Assembly: GCA_036023115.1 (NCBI GenBank)
Contig: JAYKKT010000073.1
Coordinates: 14,013,001 to 14,077,000, forward strand
Reading direction: 5' to 3'
DNA length: 64,000 bases
DNA from: Brasenia schreberi
Lineage: Eukaryota > Streptophyta > Magnoliopsida > Nymphaeales > Cabombaceae
This document shows positions 20,198 to 30,467 of the stretch, in pieces; positions within the stretch are counted from its first letter, which is position 1, and each line of letters starts with the position of its first letter. The position numbers were made by a program, and so were the translations under genes. The notes under the pieces were generated by a model. It was not told where the DNA came from and made no database searches. It saw only the letters and a program-made list of their open reading frames with translations.

Positions 20198-21124
20198 CTA
20201 TGTAGTCTGTACAGATAAGAAGTTTGTTGCGAACCGAGTTATAGCTGTGCGAAGAAGCTCTGCACCTTCTGTATATCTCCTCATCATACACAAAACAAAT
20301 GCATGGTTGTAAATAAATTTTGTAATATCTTGGCAACACTCAGTTGTTGCCTTTATTTCATCCATCTCACCAATGTCCTCGAGGATGAGATCTAAACAAT
20401 GAGCTACACATGGTGTCCAGTAGAAAGTCCCATAAATATCAGCTAACTCCTTCTCAGCTGCTTTATAGTTAGCTGCATTATCTGTAATCAATTGGACCAC
20501 ATTCTCTACCCCAACCTCCTGTATAATCTTATCAAATTCTTCTCGTAGGATCTCTACAACGTGCCTCTCCTCTGACATATCTAGAGATCTCAAAAACATG
20601 AGTCCTTTAGGACAGTATACAAGAAAGTTTAGCAATGTCCTTCCTCGCCTATCGGTCCATCCATCTGCCATGATAGTGCATCCCGTTTCCTTCCACGACT
20701 GTATGAAAGTCGAACAGTATTGTTGCACTTCAATGACGGTCTGATCTAATATCTTCCCTCTCAACTTCTGATAAGAGGGCATCTTGTATTCTGGATCAAT
20801 GTTAGCAATTGCATCTGCCATTGCTTGAAAATGAAAACTGTTTGTTGCATTAAATGGAATGCATGCATCATAAAACCATCTTCCCACTGCAAGGTCTGCT
20901 TGATCGTACAGTTGTTCTGAAGCCATAGCAGCACGAATTCCTAGTTGAGCACTAGGTGTAGTGGAAGGAAGAAAGAACAAATGTATGCTAGAAGAAGCTC
21001 TTTCTCTACTCCTTCCTGAACTTCCTCTTCTGCCACCTCCAAAGTCTTTAGTTGCAACCCTCTTTCCCCTACTAGGTGCTCGTGAACTGCTACTACCAAT
21101 CTTTGTTCTAGCATCTGAAGGCAT
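20198..21124 (-). CDS. hAT transposase DUF659 domain
   Basis: About 300 open codons. A Ser/Arg-rich linker precedes the DUF659 domain: WFYDACIPFNATNSFHFQAM, PSYQKLRGKILDQTVIEVQ, TIMADGWTDRRGRTLLNFLV (first catalytic Asp), LITDNAANYKAAEKEL (second Asp) and PCVAHCLDLILEDIGEMDEI. It is part of the cut-and-paste transposase of the enclosing element. It matches the copy at 44489-45085 closely, the latter with more damage. Confidence 0.9.
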   Translation of the reverse strand: MPSDARTKIGSSSSRAPSRGKRVATKDFGGGRRGSSGRSRERASSSIHLFFLPSTTPSAQLGIRAAMASEQLYDQADLAVGRWFYDACIPFNATNSFHFQAMADAIANIDPEYKMPSYQKLRGKILDQTVIEVQQYCSTFIQSWKETGCTIMADGWTDRRGRTLLNFLVYCPKGLMFLRSLDMSEERHVVEILREEFDKIIQEVGVENVVQLITDNAANYKAAEKELADIYGTFYWTPCVAHCLDLILEDIGEMDEIKATTECCQDITKFIYNHAFVLCMMRRYTEGAELLRTAITRFATNFLSVQTT

Positions 21125-21249
21125 ACTATCAGTGAATCATCTTTTTGTTGTCTCCGTTCCTGTATGCTCTCAATCATCTGCAGGCATTGCCATTTAATAC
21201 CTTTGGCAAACTTCTAACTTTGCCTATGCATGGAGCAACTTCTTTCCTA

Positions 21250-21416
21250 GTTCATGCTAGGTAGTGTTTCAACCTTGAAATTCCATCACTAACCACCTTT
21301 TCACAAAATAAGCATCTGATCTTTAACCTGGAACCCTCAACTGGTATACCCCACTGCCATGCCGGATCATCAGACCAATAATGGGAGTCTCTACCACCCT
21401 TTCCTGCCATCTCAAT
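21250..21416 (-). pseudogene. hAT BED zinc finger exon with premature stop
   Basis: Minus strand: MAGKGGRDSHYWSDDPAWQW, then IRCLFCEKVVSDGISRLKHY, a BED-type finger (CX2C and His). It hits a stop right after HYLA, where the sister copy at 45520 reads HHLAGTRKEVPPCKG, so this transposase gene is disabled at its DNA-binding N-terminus unless spliced around. Confidence 0.8.
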
Positions 21417-21912
21417 CAAGTACTTTAATTCAAACAAAAATCTAAAAATAAAAGCACTTCGTAAATCCCCCAATCTTCAAATAACACTCAAATCGAGTGT
21501 CTCCCACTTCATGAATGCAATAAAAATTGTATACACACTTAATAACTTCATATTTTGTTATTAAAAAAAATGAAATAACACAAAAAACAATAAATATAAA
21601 TGAAAAAAATGAAAAAAATATACCTAAATCCGAGTTTGGAAGCTTGCACGGATACCGTAGGGCACAATTTTGGAGCTTTGAACACCAAGGAGGCGAAAAC
21701 CAGCTCTTAGAGAAATTGAGAAACCCAAAAGGAGAGAGAAAACCTGCGAAAAATCGTGGGTCGGCCGAGGACCCTTTATAAGGGTCCCACGGCGTATCGC
21801 CCGTATCGTACGATACGGGCGATACAGTGCGATAAGTTCGTTTTTGCGATATACCTACTTGTATCGTATCGTGGTGGCCCACGATACGTATACGGATAAC
21901 ACTGGATTGAAT

Positions 21913-22027
21913 CAGTCATGAAGACATATGAAGAACGTTGCAACTAAAAATGTTGCTAAAAAGAAAAAAAAAACAATTTTTTGGCAAGTTTGGAGTTCGA
22001 AGTATCTCATTCCCAACTTGAGGGGGG
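21913..22027 (+). other. Element C 3' internal end and polypurine tract
   Basis: The end of the copia internal region: GTTCGAAGTATCTCATTCCC followed by AACTTGAGGGGGG, the second-strand primer next to the LTR. The same end occurs at copia K (55440-55482). It shows that element C is built on a copia-type backbone. Confidence 0.75.
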
Positions 22028-22326
22028 TGTTGAAGAATATGCATATTTAGTGTTCTTAGTGTTAGTTTTGTAATTTCTGATGTTTTAGGTATTATAATAA
22101 TTGCCTATAGTACTAAGGTATTTTGGTTATTTTTTGTTTTACACCTCATTATATAAGGGCTGATAGGTTTTATTAGGATTAAGAGATTTTGATTAAGAAA
22201 AAGAGAGAGAGAGGGGGGCGGCCTCCATTGGAGGTCCGCCCCCCTCTTTCGATCTCTCATGTTTTCTCATCGTGTTATTATTTTTTGTGACATTCGATCT
22301 TCGCTGTGCAACCACGTTTTCCAACA
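22028..22326 (+). repeat. 3' LTR of element C (299 bp)
   Basis: TGTTGAAGAATATGC...TTTTCCAACA, immediately followed by copia B gag (GCATATGCCC). It is the same family as the solo LTR at 24523-24850: shared TTATATAAGGGCTGATAGG (TATA region) and the GC-rich near-palindrome at 22213-22243. Confidence 0.88.
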
Positions 22327-24517
22327 GCATATGCCCAATGAAAGAATGTGGCTAAGAAGTATGAAATTATAAAAAAGATTAGAAGATGTAGACAAGTGAG
22401 TGAGTACTAATCTGAACTTTGTGGTTTATGGGAGAAACTCCAGTTTTATTCAAAGACCAAATGTCATAATTGTACAAAAGAAAGAAATGAATAATTGAAG
22501 AACGAAAAGTCTTTGATATTCTTTGGGCATCTCTTTAGAATATGAGGAAGCTAAAAATAACATTCTCATTCAAGAGGAACTTCAATATGTAAGTACCGTA
22601 TACATTCTACTTTTACGGGAAGAAGAAAGAAAACACTTACAAAAAGAAGGAAAAATCAATCAAGATACTATTGCATTAGTAGGCAAGAATGCAAATCCAT
22701 CACATACACGTGAAGGAGGTAGATATGGTGACAAAGGCAGAGGAAGACGAGATTAAAAGGACAAGCTGACGTGTTCTCACTTTGGCAAAACTAGACATAC
22801 AAAAGAAATATGTTGGGAACTAGTGGGAAGGCATACCTATTTTCAAAATAGACCTAATATGACCTATTTCAGTGATCAAAGTGAGACACAGAAGGTAGAA
22901 ACAAGGTTGAATTCATTGGCTGAAATGAACAAGGAATTAAAAAACCTCAAAGCCAAAGTAACTATGTCACAAACTGCATCTACTTTTTCTAGTGTTGATC
23001 CTCAAGCTATCATGGTCTATCCCTTCTCTTTCATGGCATTGAGTAATGTTTTCTCTAATTCCAAGATATGAATAGTTGATTCGGGGGCCACAGATCATAT
23101 GGTTGGCATAAAAGAATTTTTTAATGATTATCAATCAATTCAGAATGGGACATACATCAAATTTGCTGATGGATCCACCATTCTCATCTTGAGAAAAGGG
23201 AGTATAACTACAGATTTTGAAACTCTGAAAAAGGTTTTACATGTTCTCAACATTTCAATTAATTTGTTATCTGTACATGCCTTGGCCAAAGACTTGAATT
23301 GTATCGTAACATTCAATTCTACTCATGTTATATTTCAGGAACTAAGGACGAGGAAGATCTTTGGTCAAGGTAGCATGAGGAAAGGACTCTATATCTTCGA
23401 GGAGACCAGTAAAACAGCGATGCAATCTATCTATACTACAGAAAAGCGGAAAGAAGAATTGATCTTATGGCATCGAAAACTGGGACATTTTCCACTTTCT
23501 AAGATTAGGATGATATTATCAATATTTTCTCATTGTAGTGATTTGATTTTTCAATATGAAACTTGTCAAATGGTCAAACATCATCGTGTGTCTTTTTCAT
23601 TGAATGAATCTAGAACTTCTCAACCTTTTGAAATTAATCATACTGATGTTTGGGGTCCATGTTCTACTACTTCACTGCAAGGGTACAAATATTTTGTTTC
23701 CTTTATATATGATTGCACTTGATTCACTATGGTCTACCTTATGAAAACCAAGGATGAAGTGAGAAATATCCTCTCTATGTATTATCAATTTATTCATAAT
23801 CAATTTCAGTTACTTATCAAAATCATTCGTAGTGAGAATGGTGGTGAATTCATGTCCCAATCTCTAAATTCATATTTCTTGAGTCATGGAATATTACACC
23901 AAACATCATGTCCATATTCCGCATAACAAAATAGAGTTTATGAGAGGAAAAATGGGCATATTTTGAAAGTTGCAAGAACCTTGTTGATTGAGAATAACGT
24001 CCCGAAAACCTATTGGTGTGAAGTTGTTCTAACTGCTGTTTTTTTGATAAACCGCATGCCTACTAATGTATTGAATAGTGATTCTCCCTTTCATACTTTA
24101 TGTCCCACTAAAAAACAATTTCATGTACCACTAAGGGTGTTTGGATGTACTTGTTTTATACATGTTTTTGGTAATGCAAGAGACAAACTTAATGATAGGG
24201 CGGCCAGGTGTATTTTCTTGGGATATTCCTCTACTGAGAAGGAATAAGGGTGTTATGACCTTGAAAAAAAGAAGTGATATATCACCATGGATGTTACATT
24301 TCATGAAAACTTACAGTACTTTGATGCAGACAACAGTAAATTATCAAATTCTCCCAATAATATCATCTTACCGATATTGCCAGTGGAAGAAAGGAATGAA
24401 GAGACAAAAGATCCGACTGAAGGAAAGAAATGATAGACTTATTCAAGACAAGAAAGAAAGATAGTCCTACCAAATCCTTATGATACCCTCAACCAAGATT
24501 TGACTCTTGAGTAAATT
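22327..24517 (+). pseudogene. Copia B gag-protease-integrase, continued
   Basis: Resumes gag (KNVAKKYE, WEKLQFYSKTKCHNCTKERN), then a knuckle with a lost Cys (CSHFGKTRHTKEIC), protease VDSGATDHMVG with its leading Trp turned to stop, GAG-pre-integrase WHRKLGHFPLSKIR, and integrase HTDVWGPCS (first Asp kept), IRSENGGEF (second Asp changed to Glu), YERKNGH and VFGCTCFIHVFGNARDKL. Frameshifts near 23720, 23930 and 24245. It ends at the solo LTR. Confidence 0.88.
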
Positions 24518-24522
24518 CTAGT

Positions 24523-24850
24523 TGTTGTAAATGTGGATGTGGATGCATAGCGGATAATCGATAATAGAAAACAAGAATACACGATGAAAAAGAAAACATG
24601 GAGATCGGAGGAGGGGGCGGACCTCCATGGAGGTCCGCCCCCCCTCTTTCTCTCTCTTTCTTAATCCCAGCTAGTTAAACCCTAATACAACCTATCAGCC
24701 CTTATATAAGGAGCTGTAAAATGTAAAATGACCAAAATACCCCCTAGTACAGAAAATTACCAAAATGGCTCTACAGTTTCGGGCGAGTACAATAATACCT
24801 AGAAACATAAATCTAACACAAAGACACTAGATAAGCATATTTCTTCAACA
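24523..24850 (-). repeat. Solo LTR of the element C family, perfect TSD
   Basis: 328 bp, minus orientation (TGTTGAAGAAATATGC...TTTACAACA), flanked on both sides by CTAGT (24518-24522 and 24851-24855). It lies in copia B pol. A solo LTR with an exact 5-bp TSD means a full element inserted here and then recombined out. It contains a 30-bp perfect palindrome at 24613-24642. Confidence 0.93.
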
Positions 24851-24855
24851 CTAGT

Positions 24856-25123
24856 AAGTACTCATTTAAATCCTTCAAAGCCTTCTAGTAATTCACATGA
24901 TTTACCTATTGCTCTTCGTAAAGGAAAAAGGAAAGGAGCCAAATATCCTATTTACAAAATGATATCTTATTCTAATTATCCAAAAGAATATCAGTTGTTT
25001 ATGATGAATGCAGATAAGGCTTATATACCTAAGACATATGAAGAAGTTGACCAATGTGCAGAATGAAAGACAACTATACGAGATGAAATTCAAGCTCTGG
25101 AAAAGAATCAAACCTGGAAACTT
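24856..25123 (+). pseudogene. Copia B, RT start
   Basis: After the solo LTR, copia B continues with the integrase-RT linker and RT start (RKGKRKGAKYPIYKMISYSN, FMMNADKAYIPKTYEEV, EIQALEKNQTWKL). It is cut at 25123 by an RTE LINE tail; the rest of B is not seen. Confidence 0.8.
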
Positions 25124-25485
25124 AAGATGTTGAGATGGATGAGTGGTCATACAAGAAAAGACCGTATACATAATGAGGTTATTAGAAACAAATTAGGAGT
25201 GACACCAATAGAGGATAAAAAGAGAGAATATCGTTTAAGATGGTTTGGACATATAGAAAGAAGATCAAAAGAAGAACTCGTAAGAAGGTTAGAAAAACTA
25301 AATTTGGAAAGTATTAAAAGAGGTAGAGGACGACCACAAAAGTGTTGGAAAGAAACAATAAAAAATGATCTAGCTTATTGTGAGTTATCTGCTAACATGG
25401 CACACGATAGGGATCTGTGGAAACAAAGAATCCATGTAGCCGACCCCGTCTAGTACGGGAAAAGGCTTAGTTGTTGTTGTTGTTG
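25124..25485 (+). mobile_element. RTE LINE fragment, 3' end (LINE-3)
   Basis: 5'-truncated copy: the frame 25127-25453 encodes MLRWMSGHTRKDRIHNEVIR, WFGHIERRSKEE and KRGRGRPQKCWKETIKNDLA, then GTCTAGTACGGGAAAAGGC and (TTG)5. Left flank is copia B (plus), right flank copia E (minus), so the two flanks do not match and a deletion accompanied or followed the insertion. Confidence 0.9.
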
Positions 25486-26597
25486 AAGATTTCCAATTTT
25501 ATCAAAACTTAACTTGGTCCCATCTGCAATAAAAACACATGAATCAAAAATTTTCTTTGTGCATGTGTTTAAAAGATTTTCTTCACATATCATGTGAAGG
25601 GAGGATCCAGAGTCAAGCAACCATGATTTCATACCAGTTATTCCTCTAAAAGTGGTAGAACATGTTGCGCCAATGGATGTCTTTTCTTTTATATTCTCCT
25701 CAAGTTATTTTATTTTGTCTTAAAGTTCACGAAGAGCATAGCTTTGTTCTCCTTCTCCATCAACCGCATCAACTCTTTTCTTTGCCTTACGACAATCTTT
25801 TATAACATGTCCTAACTCTCTACAGTAAAAACAAATTATCTCCTTTTTGTATTGTTTTGTCCATTTTGTTTGAAGTGTGGAGGACGATAGGGTCATATGT
25901 TTGCTCCTGGTCTATGCAGCCATCACGGAGTCTCTTTGTTATTTTTCTTCTTTGATTCTTGTCTCAACCATAAGGAGATCTGCAAGGGCTTCTTCCTTGG
26001 TTTAAAACAACTTTAGATGGGCTTCTAAGGAAATGATGGATAAAGTTTTCATTCGTCTCACACTGTCTTGAATCCAAGCATTGTGTATATTTTTTTCATG
26101 GGCTTGAAGGTGATTCCATGTCACAAAATTCACTCTAGTATTCATTCATTGTATTTTCTCCTTGTCGAAGTGATTGTAGTCGATCTCGAAGAGTCATTCT
26201 ATGTGCTACATCACTTTGTACATGAACCTTTTCTAAATATTCCCATGCATCCTTAGCATTTGTAGGTCCGATAAAGTATCCCGTACATGATCACTTATAT
26301 TGTTTACAAGGATCCATAAAACAGAATGGTTATGTGTTTCTACTTTGGTACCACTTACATAGCCCCATAATTTTTAAAATTAGATAATTTTCTATATTTT
26401 GGGCCCATGTCTTATAGTTTCAGCTAGTCAAACGAAAGTTTAATCCATTTTCTTCCTTTAAGATCTCTAAATCAAAACTTGAAACTTAATAAAGACACCT
26501 CATAGAGCAGGTTTCAGCAAAGCCGAATGACTTATTTTTCTCGTGAATGCTTTCTCCTAGCTGGCCTGCTTCCCAACATAGTCCCCAAAGCGATTCC
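25486..26597 (-). pseudogene. Copia E gag-protease, broken
   Basis: Minus strand from 26597 down: gag N-terminal region, LRDRLQSLRQGE-like helix, then near 25770-25850 an intact zinc knuckle CFYCRELGHVIKDC (CX2CX4HX4C), and protease WLLDSGSSLHMICEENLLN at 25632-25560. Many frame breaks. The pol downstream is replaced by LINE-3. Confidence 0.8.
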
Positions 26598-26609
26598 GCT
26601 CTAATATCA
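26598..26609 (-). promoter_or_regulatory. Primer binding site, copia E (degenerate)
   Basis: Minus strand TGATATTAGAGC, two changes from TGGTATCAGAGC, next to the LTR. Confidence 0.7.
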
Positions 26610-26923
26610 TGAAAGCAAATCGACACCTTCAGTGTCTCCAAGGTGACTATCGCAGTCAACTAACACAAATCTGCACCTTAAGTGCTCACTTGAGGTCTCT
26701 GAGAGGCCTCCTCTTGTATCAGCAAACAATCAACCAATCAAATGGTTGATAACGATCAATAGCAAACAGCAAATAAGAGCACATCTTCATTGAATAATCA
26801 AATAAACCATACACAATAGGCCACACAAGGCATGAAATACAATGTTACACATGAATTAGCTGTTAGCCAGCATCCAACGGCTAGCTGTTGGTGCTGGTTG
26901 GGCCCTCCTGGCCCTTCTTAACA
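26610..26923 (-). repeat. 5' LTR of copia E (314 bp)
   Basis: TGTTAAGAAGGGCCAGG...GCTTTCA on the minus strand. It contains TCCAACGGCTA at 26873-26883, an exact match to the plant M-phase (MSA) consensus bound by MYB3R factors. Related to the LTR of copia P. Confidence 0.85.
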
Positions 26924-27218
26924 CGTTGATCCTGGATAGTGAAGGCCAATGGACAATTTTCTGCTGACTGAGATTTCCATTAGATAGAAGGCTCAAGTTC
27001 TAAATTAACCTTAATGATTTATGAGCGTTTTGCTTGCAGCAATGCAGCTTATTAGCTGAACCCAAATCAACATGTCATTTGCCCTTGCCATTTTCACGGT
27101 TTTTGTTAATTGATAAGTATTTCTTAGTAAAAACAATCAGCAACAAAAATAATTAGAAAAGTAATGAACATGAGACTATTAAAATATTATACATAATTGA
27201 ATCAAGAAGTTGTTATAC
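26924..27218. other. GET4 intron c-d, 5' part
   Basis: AT-rich intron sequence downstream (minus strand) of exon c; nothing recognised. Confidence 0.5.
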
Positions 27219-27302
27219 CTTGCCCATAAAATTTACCAAAGTTGAAGCAAACTTTTCAGGGCATTTTCCTCTGACAAAATGCATTGATATCTTTACCATA
27301 TC
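27219..27302 (-). CDS. GET4: GET4 exon c
   Basis: Minus strand: TTGTAG then exon then GTATAA. It encodes 28 residues, DMVKISMHFVRGKCPEKFAS then TLVNFMGK, in phase 0 at both ends. Arabidopsis GET4 has DMVRISRHFVRAEDPEKFAS and MLVNFMGR at the same place. The 14.4-kb intron to exon d holds the copia B / element C / copia E cluster; the 22.2-kb intron upstream holds copia H. Confidence 0.94.
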
Positions 27303-29021
27303 CTACAATAAAAAGATGAAACATGAATCAGGAATATGAGAACCAACTAAAGTAGCGCATAATTTGTCTTGAAGAATGAAGTTTGTGGAAATCTAGAAAA
27401 TGTATCTTGGGATTCATTCTTGAAGATTCACCTCAAACTTAAGTAATCAATGCAATGACTAGCACCGGGAATAGGGAATGAGGAAAATTCCCCAAATTGA
27501 AAAGTTCACTCTAGATAACCGTGTATCAACAACCATTATAACCATGGGACTGACAGATTTTACGTGCTCAACAATTGTGACAGAATGTACAAAGATGTTA
27601 AGCAAATTCACCCAAAAACTTCACATTTTAAAATAAAACCTAGTATACAGCGGGTCTTAGTAGTGAAAAAAAAAATAATTCATTGTTCATGATACCAGAA
27701 CCAGAGGTCAACATATAAGTAATCAAGAAATGGTTCAAATTAATGTGTGTATCACGGAAACTACCTAATGTTGTACACAAGAACCATTTCTTATGGGAAC
27801 CATCAAACTCTATCCTGCATAAGATAACTACTGAATACCAGAAAGTACATGGTACAAAGCGGTGGAACATCCTCCAAGAATTTGAATGTGGGATCCGTTT
27901 ATTTGAAAGTGACTGTTGGCTAGATAATAGGTAGTTTCATATGGTTAGTCTGTGAACCACAAATGCCATGAAACACCACATATGTGATAGAATTTAGAAT
28001 TACAAGTGCATAAGCTAACCCATTTCCTAGCTGGTACATACTTACACATTTATTTCTTGCATTTAATTTGCATTTATGTGAGGCATTTCCATAAAACAGC
28101 TAACAAACTAGTCATTAACTAGCTGTTCAGAAACAGTAAACAGAAATAGACTTCTAGATACTGAGCATAGTTGCCAGGTTCTACCTAACATGGCTAGAAA
28201 CTACAACCCCTTACAAACATTTACGAAGCTTAAGGCAGTCAGCTCTTATTACTGCTACAGTCCATAACAGATTTCCCCATCATCTTCATCGACAAATAAT
28301 TCAATGATTTCGATATTATTGAAGGAAGATGTCTAAGGTTCTCTGCAGATGTGTTGAAAATATCAACAGGGTGCATCACTTTTTGTTCTGCAATAGGCTT
28401 TGGGTGATATGTATGATAGGTATTGCATGTTTCAGACTTTTTCTTAATTAACTAAAAACCTAAAGAACACTGAAACAGGAAATCTTAAGATGCACCAAAA
28501 AAAATATTCAAAACATGACACATGATGAGTAAAAAGAAATTATACATCACATCAATCATCAGACAAGTTTGAATTCTAAACCACTAAAACCATCAAGAAA
28601 AAAGGCTGCCCATCAGAAACAACTTAACTTCATGGAATTTCAGGTCGCATTAGAAGGGGTATATCGGGCGTATCATGATATGCACACTGCTGATACATCA
28701 TTTTATCACACAATAAGGTAATAGAACATGTTTTACAATGCCTTTTTATATTGTGTTCAAAACCTTACTAATCTGATACTTATTGCACGACAGGCATCAA
28801 TATGTATCATACGAGATGGACAATATGTTGAAAAAGTTACTTTTACATCATATTGTAAAGATGCATCGTGAGAAGGATTAGTATGGGTGGTAGGATGTTG
28901 GTCCCTTTCAAAGGACAGGGTTCAAGAGCCCACAATAACCGATAGGAATCTATGTTTATTCACACACTAAATGGGATGACTTGCATGATTCATAGTCACC
29001 ATTAAGCTTTATCTTGTGTAT
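27303..29021. other. GET4 intron b-c, unassigned part
   Basis: About 1.7 kb of AT-rich intron. Short frames at 27640-27934 on both strands have no recognised domain. No transposon ends found before the SINE-type fragments at 29041 and 29181. Confidence 0.5.
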
Positions 29022-29040
29022 TACCAATTAACTCAACAAC

Positions 29041-29060
29041 AATAACTAAGCCTTTTCCCA
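29041..29060 (-). mobile_element. 20-bp RTE/SINE tail insertion with 19-bp TSD
   Basis: The 20 bases AATAACTAAGCCTTTTCCCA, the reverse complement of the RTE tail, lie between two exact copies of TACCAATTAACTCAACAAC (29022-29040 and 29061-29079). This is an extreme 5' truncation; the (CAA)n end merges with the duplicated target. Confidence 0.8.
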
Positions 29061-29180
29061 TACCAATTAACTCAACAACATCATATTTTATTATTTTTTT
29101 CAACACTTTAGAGGTCTTTCTCTCCATCTTTTTAAGTGTTCATCATCCAATTTCTTACACTTCATGGGCTTAATGCTAAG

Positions 29181-29393
29181 AACAACAACAACAACTACTA
29201 CAACTAAGCCTTTTCCCATACTAGATGGGGTCAGCTACATGGATTCTTTGTTTCTACAAAGCCCTATCATAATTTGTAGAATCCATCAAGTCCGACAAAG
29301 TTTTACACTGATTGTTGGAAGTCGAACGCAACCCTCCTCCTTTATCCGGGCTTGGGACCGGCCATGCAAGGGTGATCCCTTACATGGGCGGAG
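29181..29393 (-). mobile_element. SINE-like RTE derivative
   Basis: Minus-strand copy: head with GGTCCCAAGCCCGG and AAAGGAGGAGGGTTG, short middle (GATAGGGCTTTGTAG), tail with GACCCCATCTAGTATGGG and (TTG)n-like end. Head and tail both match the RTE LINE ends. No clear TSD. Confidence 0.85.
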
Positions 29394-29481
29394 TTTTTTT
29401 GATCAATAAGAAATTGACAGATTTGTCTTCTGAGGTAGTTAACCTCTGATGCAGCAAATCACGTAATACAAATCAAATCAC

Positions 29482-29677
29482 CTGGGCAGCCAAACGTGTC
29501 CTAACAAGGTCTAGTGGGTATGTCATGGAAGCAGCTGTTATTCCAGATAATCCGCCACCAACAAGACGTATAAAGAGGTCTGAGCTGATACTATTTCGCT
29601 GCTTTTCCAGACCAAGAATTGACCGCAGACAATTTTTATATCGTTCATTAAAGAAATTGATCTTCTCCCCATGAATC
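29482..29677 (-). pseudogene. Lone exon of a mitochondrial carrier (SLC25) gene
   Basis: Minus strand: GTGTTAG then exon then GTGATT. It encodes FFNERYKNCLRSILGLEKQR, SSDLFIRLVGGGLSGITAAS and MTYPLDLVRTRLAAQ, containing the carrier signature PLDLVRTR. Plant ADP/ATP-Mg-Pi-type carriers have SDLFVHFVGGGLSGITAAS here. Splice sites and frame are intact, but no neighbouring carrier exon is seen, and it sits in a GET4 intron on the same strand. It may be a captured exon or a remnant; it could also be used as a cryptic exon. Confidence 0.8.
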
Positions 29678-29909
29678 CTAACACAAGTTAGTCAGTCCAT
29701 TATACGTTGCCCTTTTTGAGGTTGTATACTGATAGAAACCATCTTAAAAAATTGAATCTCAAAGGTTCCATCTAGAATAGCCAAATTGAATCTCATCTAA
29801 GATTAAGTGGATCTGAAACTAAATTCAATCAAATAACTACAGAATTGGATTTAAGGATTATGGAATCAGATTGGGTTTCATCTACTGCAGGATATGTGAT
29901 CCAAAAGCT

Positions 29910-30233
29910 TGTTAAAAGGGGCTGGAGCAGAGCCAACGGCTACCCAAGTAGCCGTTGGGGACTGGCAGGGGGCTGCCTGCCCCCTCTCAGTCCCCTCTTC
30001 TCACTTTTTCCCTCTTGTCTTTTTTTCTTCTCTCTTCCTCATGTACTCTATACATACCTCTCTTGTAAATACTTTTATTTCAAGCTTTTTGTGGCTAAAT
30101 AAATTTTTTTAATATATTGTACCTTTGTTGCATACCCTTTACTATAACTTTTTTCTAAAGCTTTTGCGAGTGATATTTTGAGGTGATATTTATCAACCTT
30201 CCGCTACCACATTAAAGCATCATCTTTATTATA
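29910..30233 (+). repeat. 5' LTR of copia H
   Basis: TGTTAAAAGGGGCTGG...TTTATTATA then the PBS. U3 holds GCCAACGGCTA and, 7 bp on, TAGCCGTTGGG (exact MSA motif on the minus strand, 29949-29959). TATA-like box at about 30046-30052. Confidence 0.88.
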
Positions 30234-30246
30234 TGGTATCAGAGTC
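30234..30246 (+). promoter_or_regulatory. Primer binding site, copia H
   Basis: TGGTATCAGAGTC immediately after the LTR. Confidence 0.85.
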
Positions 30247-30341
30247 ACTTTACGATCGTGAGAATATTATTCATCACCTCAGAAAGTGTACAGATCGTAT
30301 TTTATAAGTTTACTCTTCAGTTTCTTTTTCTCCTTAAAATA

Positions 30342-30467
30342 TGGATGATAAAAGGGATTTAACTTTCATCTATCACCCTCAAACTACAAGACATTGGCCC
30401 AATTTATGAAAAATTACCTATATTTCAAAAAATTATGGAGTTATGTAAGTGGTTTGAAGGTAGAACC
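30342..30467 (+). pseudogene. Copia H gag, first part
   Basis: ATG at 30342 then, with a frame change, FHLSPSNYKTLAQFMKNYLY and FKKLWSYVSGLKVEP, the usual copia gag N-terminus. Copia I interrupts at 30468 after the target bases GAACC; gag resumes at 36966. Confidence 0.8.

Larger units (their letters stand above)
18679..21904 (-). mobile_element. hAT transposon, full length (3.2 kb)
   Basis: Terminal inverted repeats CAGTATTGTC at 18679 and GGATAACACTG at 21904, flanked by 8-bp repeats GATTGGAT (18671-18678) and GATTGAAT (21905-21912). Both ends carry CGTATCG/CGATACG arrays. It codes on the minus strand for BED finger, DUF659, RNase-H-fold transposase and dimerisation domain in separate frames. 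It landed in element C. Confidence 0.92.

Noticed and set aside
22028..22326. LTR at 22028 as the 3' LTR of copia B itself
   Set aside because: Copia B gag resumes directly after it, and copia B's own 5' LTR (13855) is of the copia A family, not this one.
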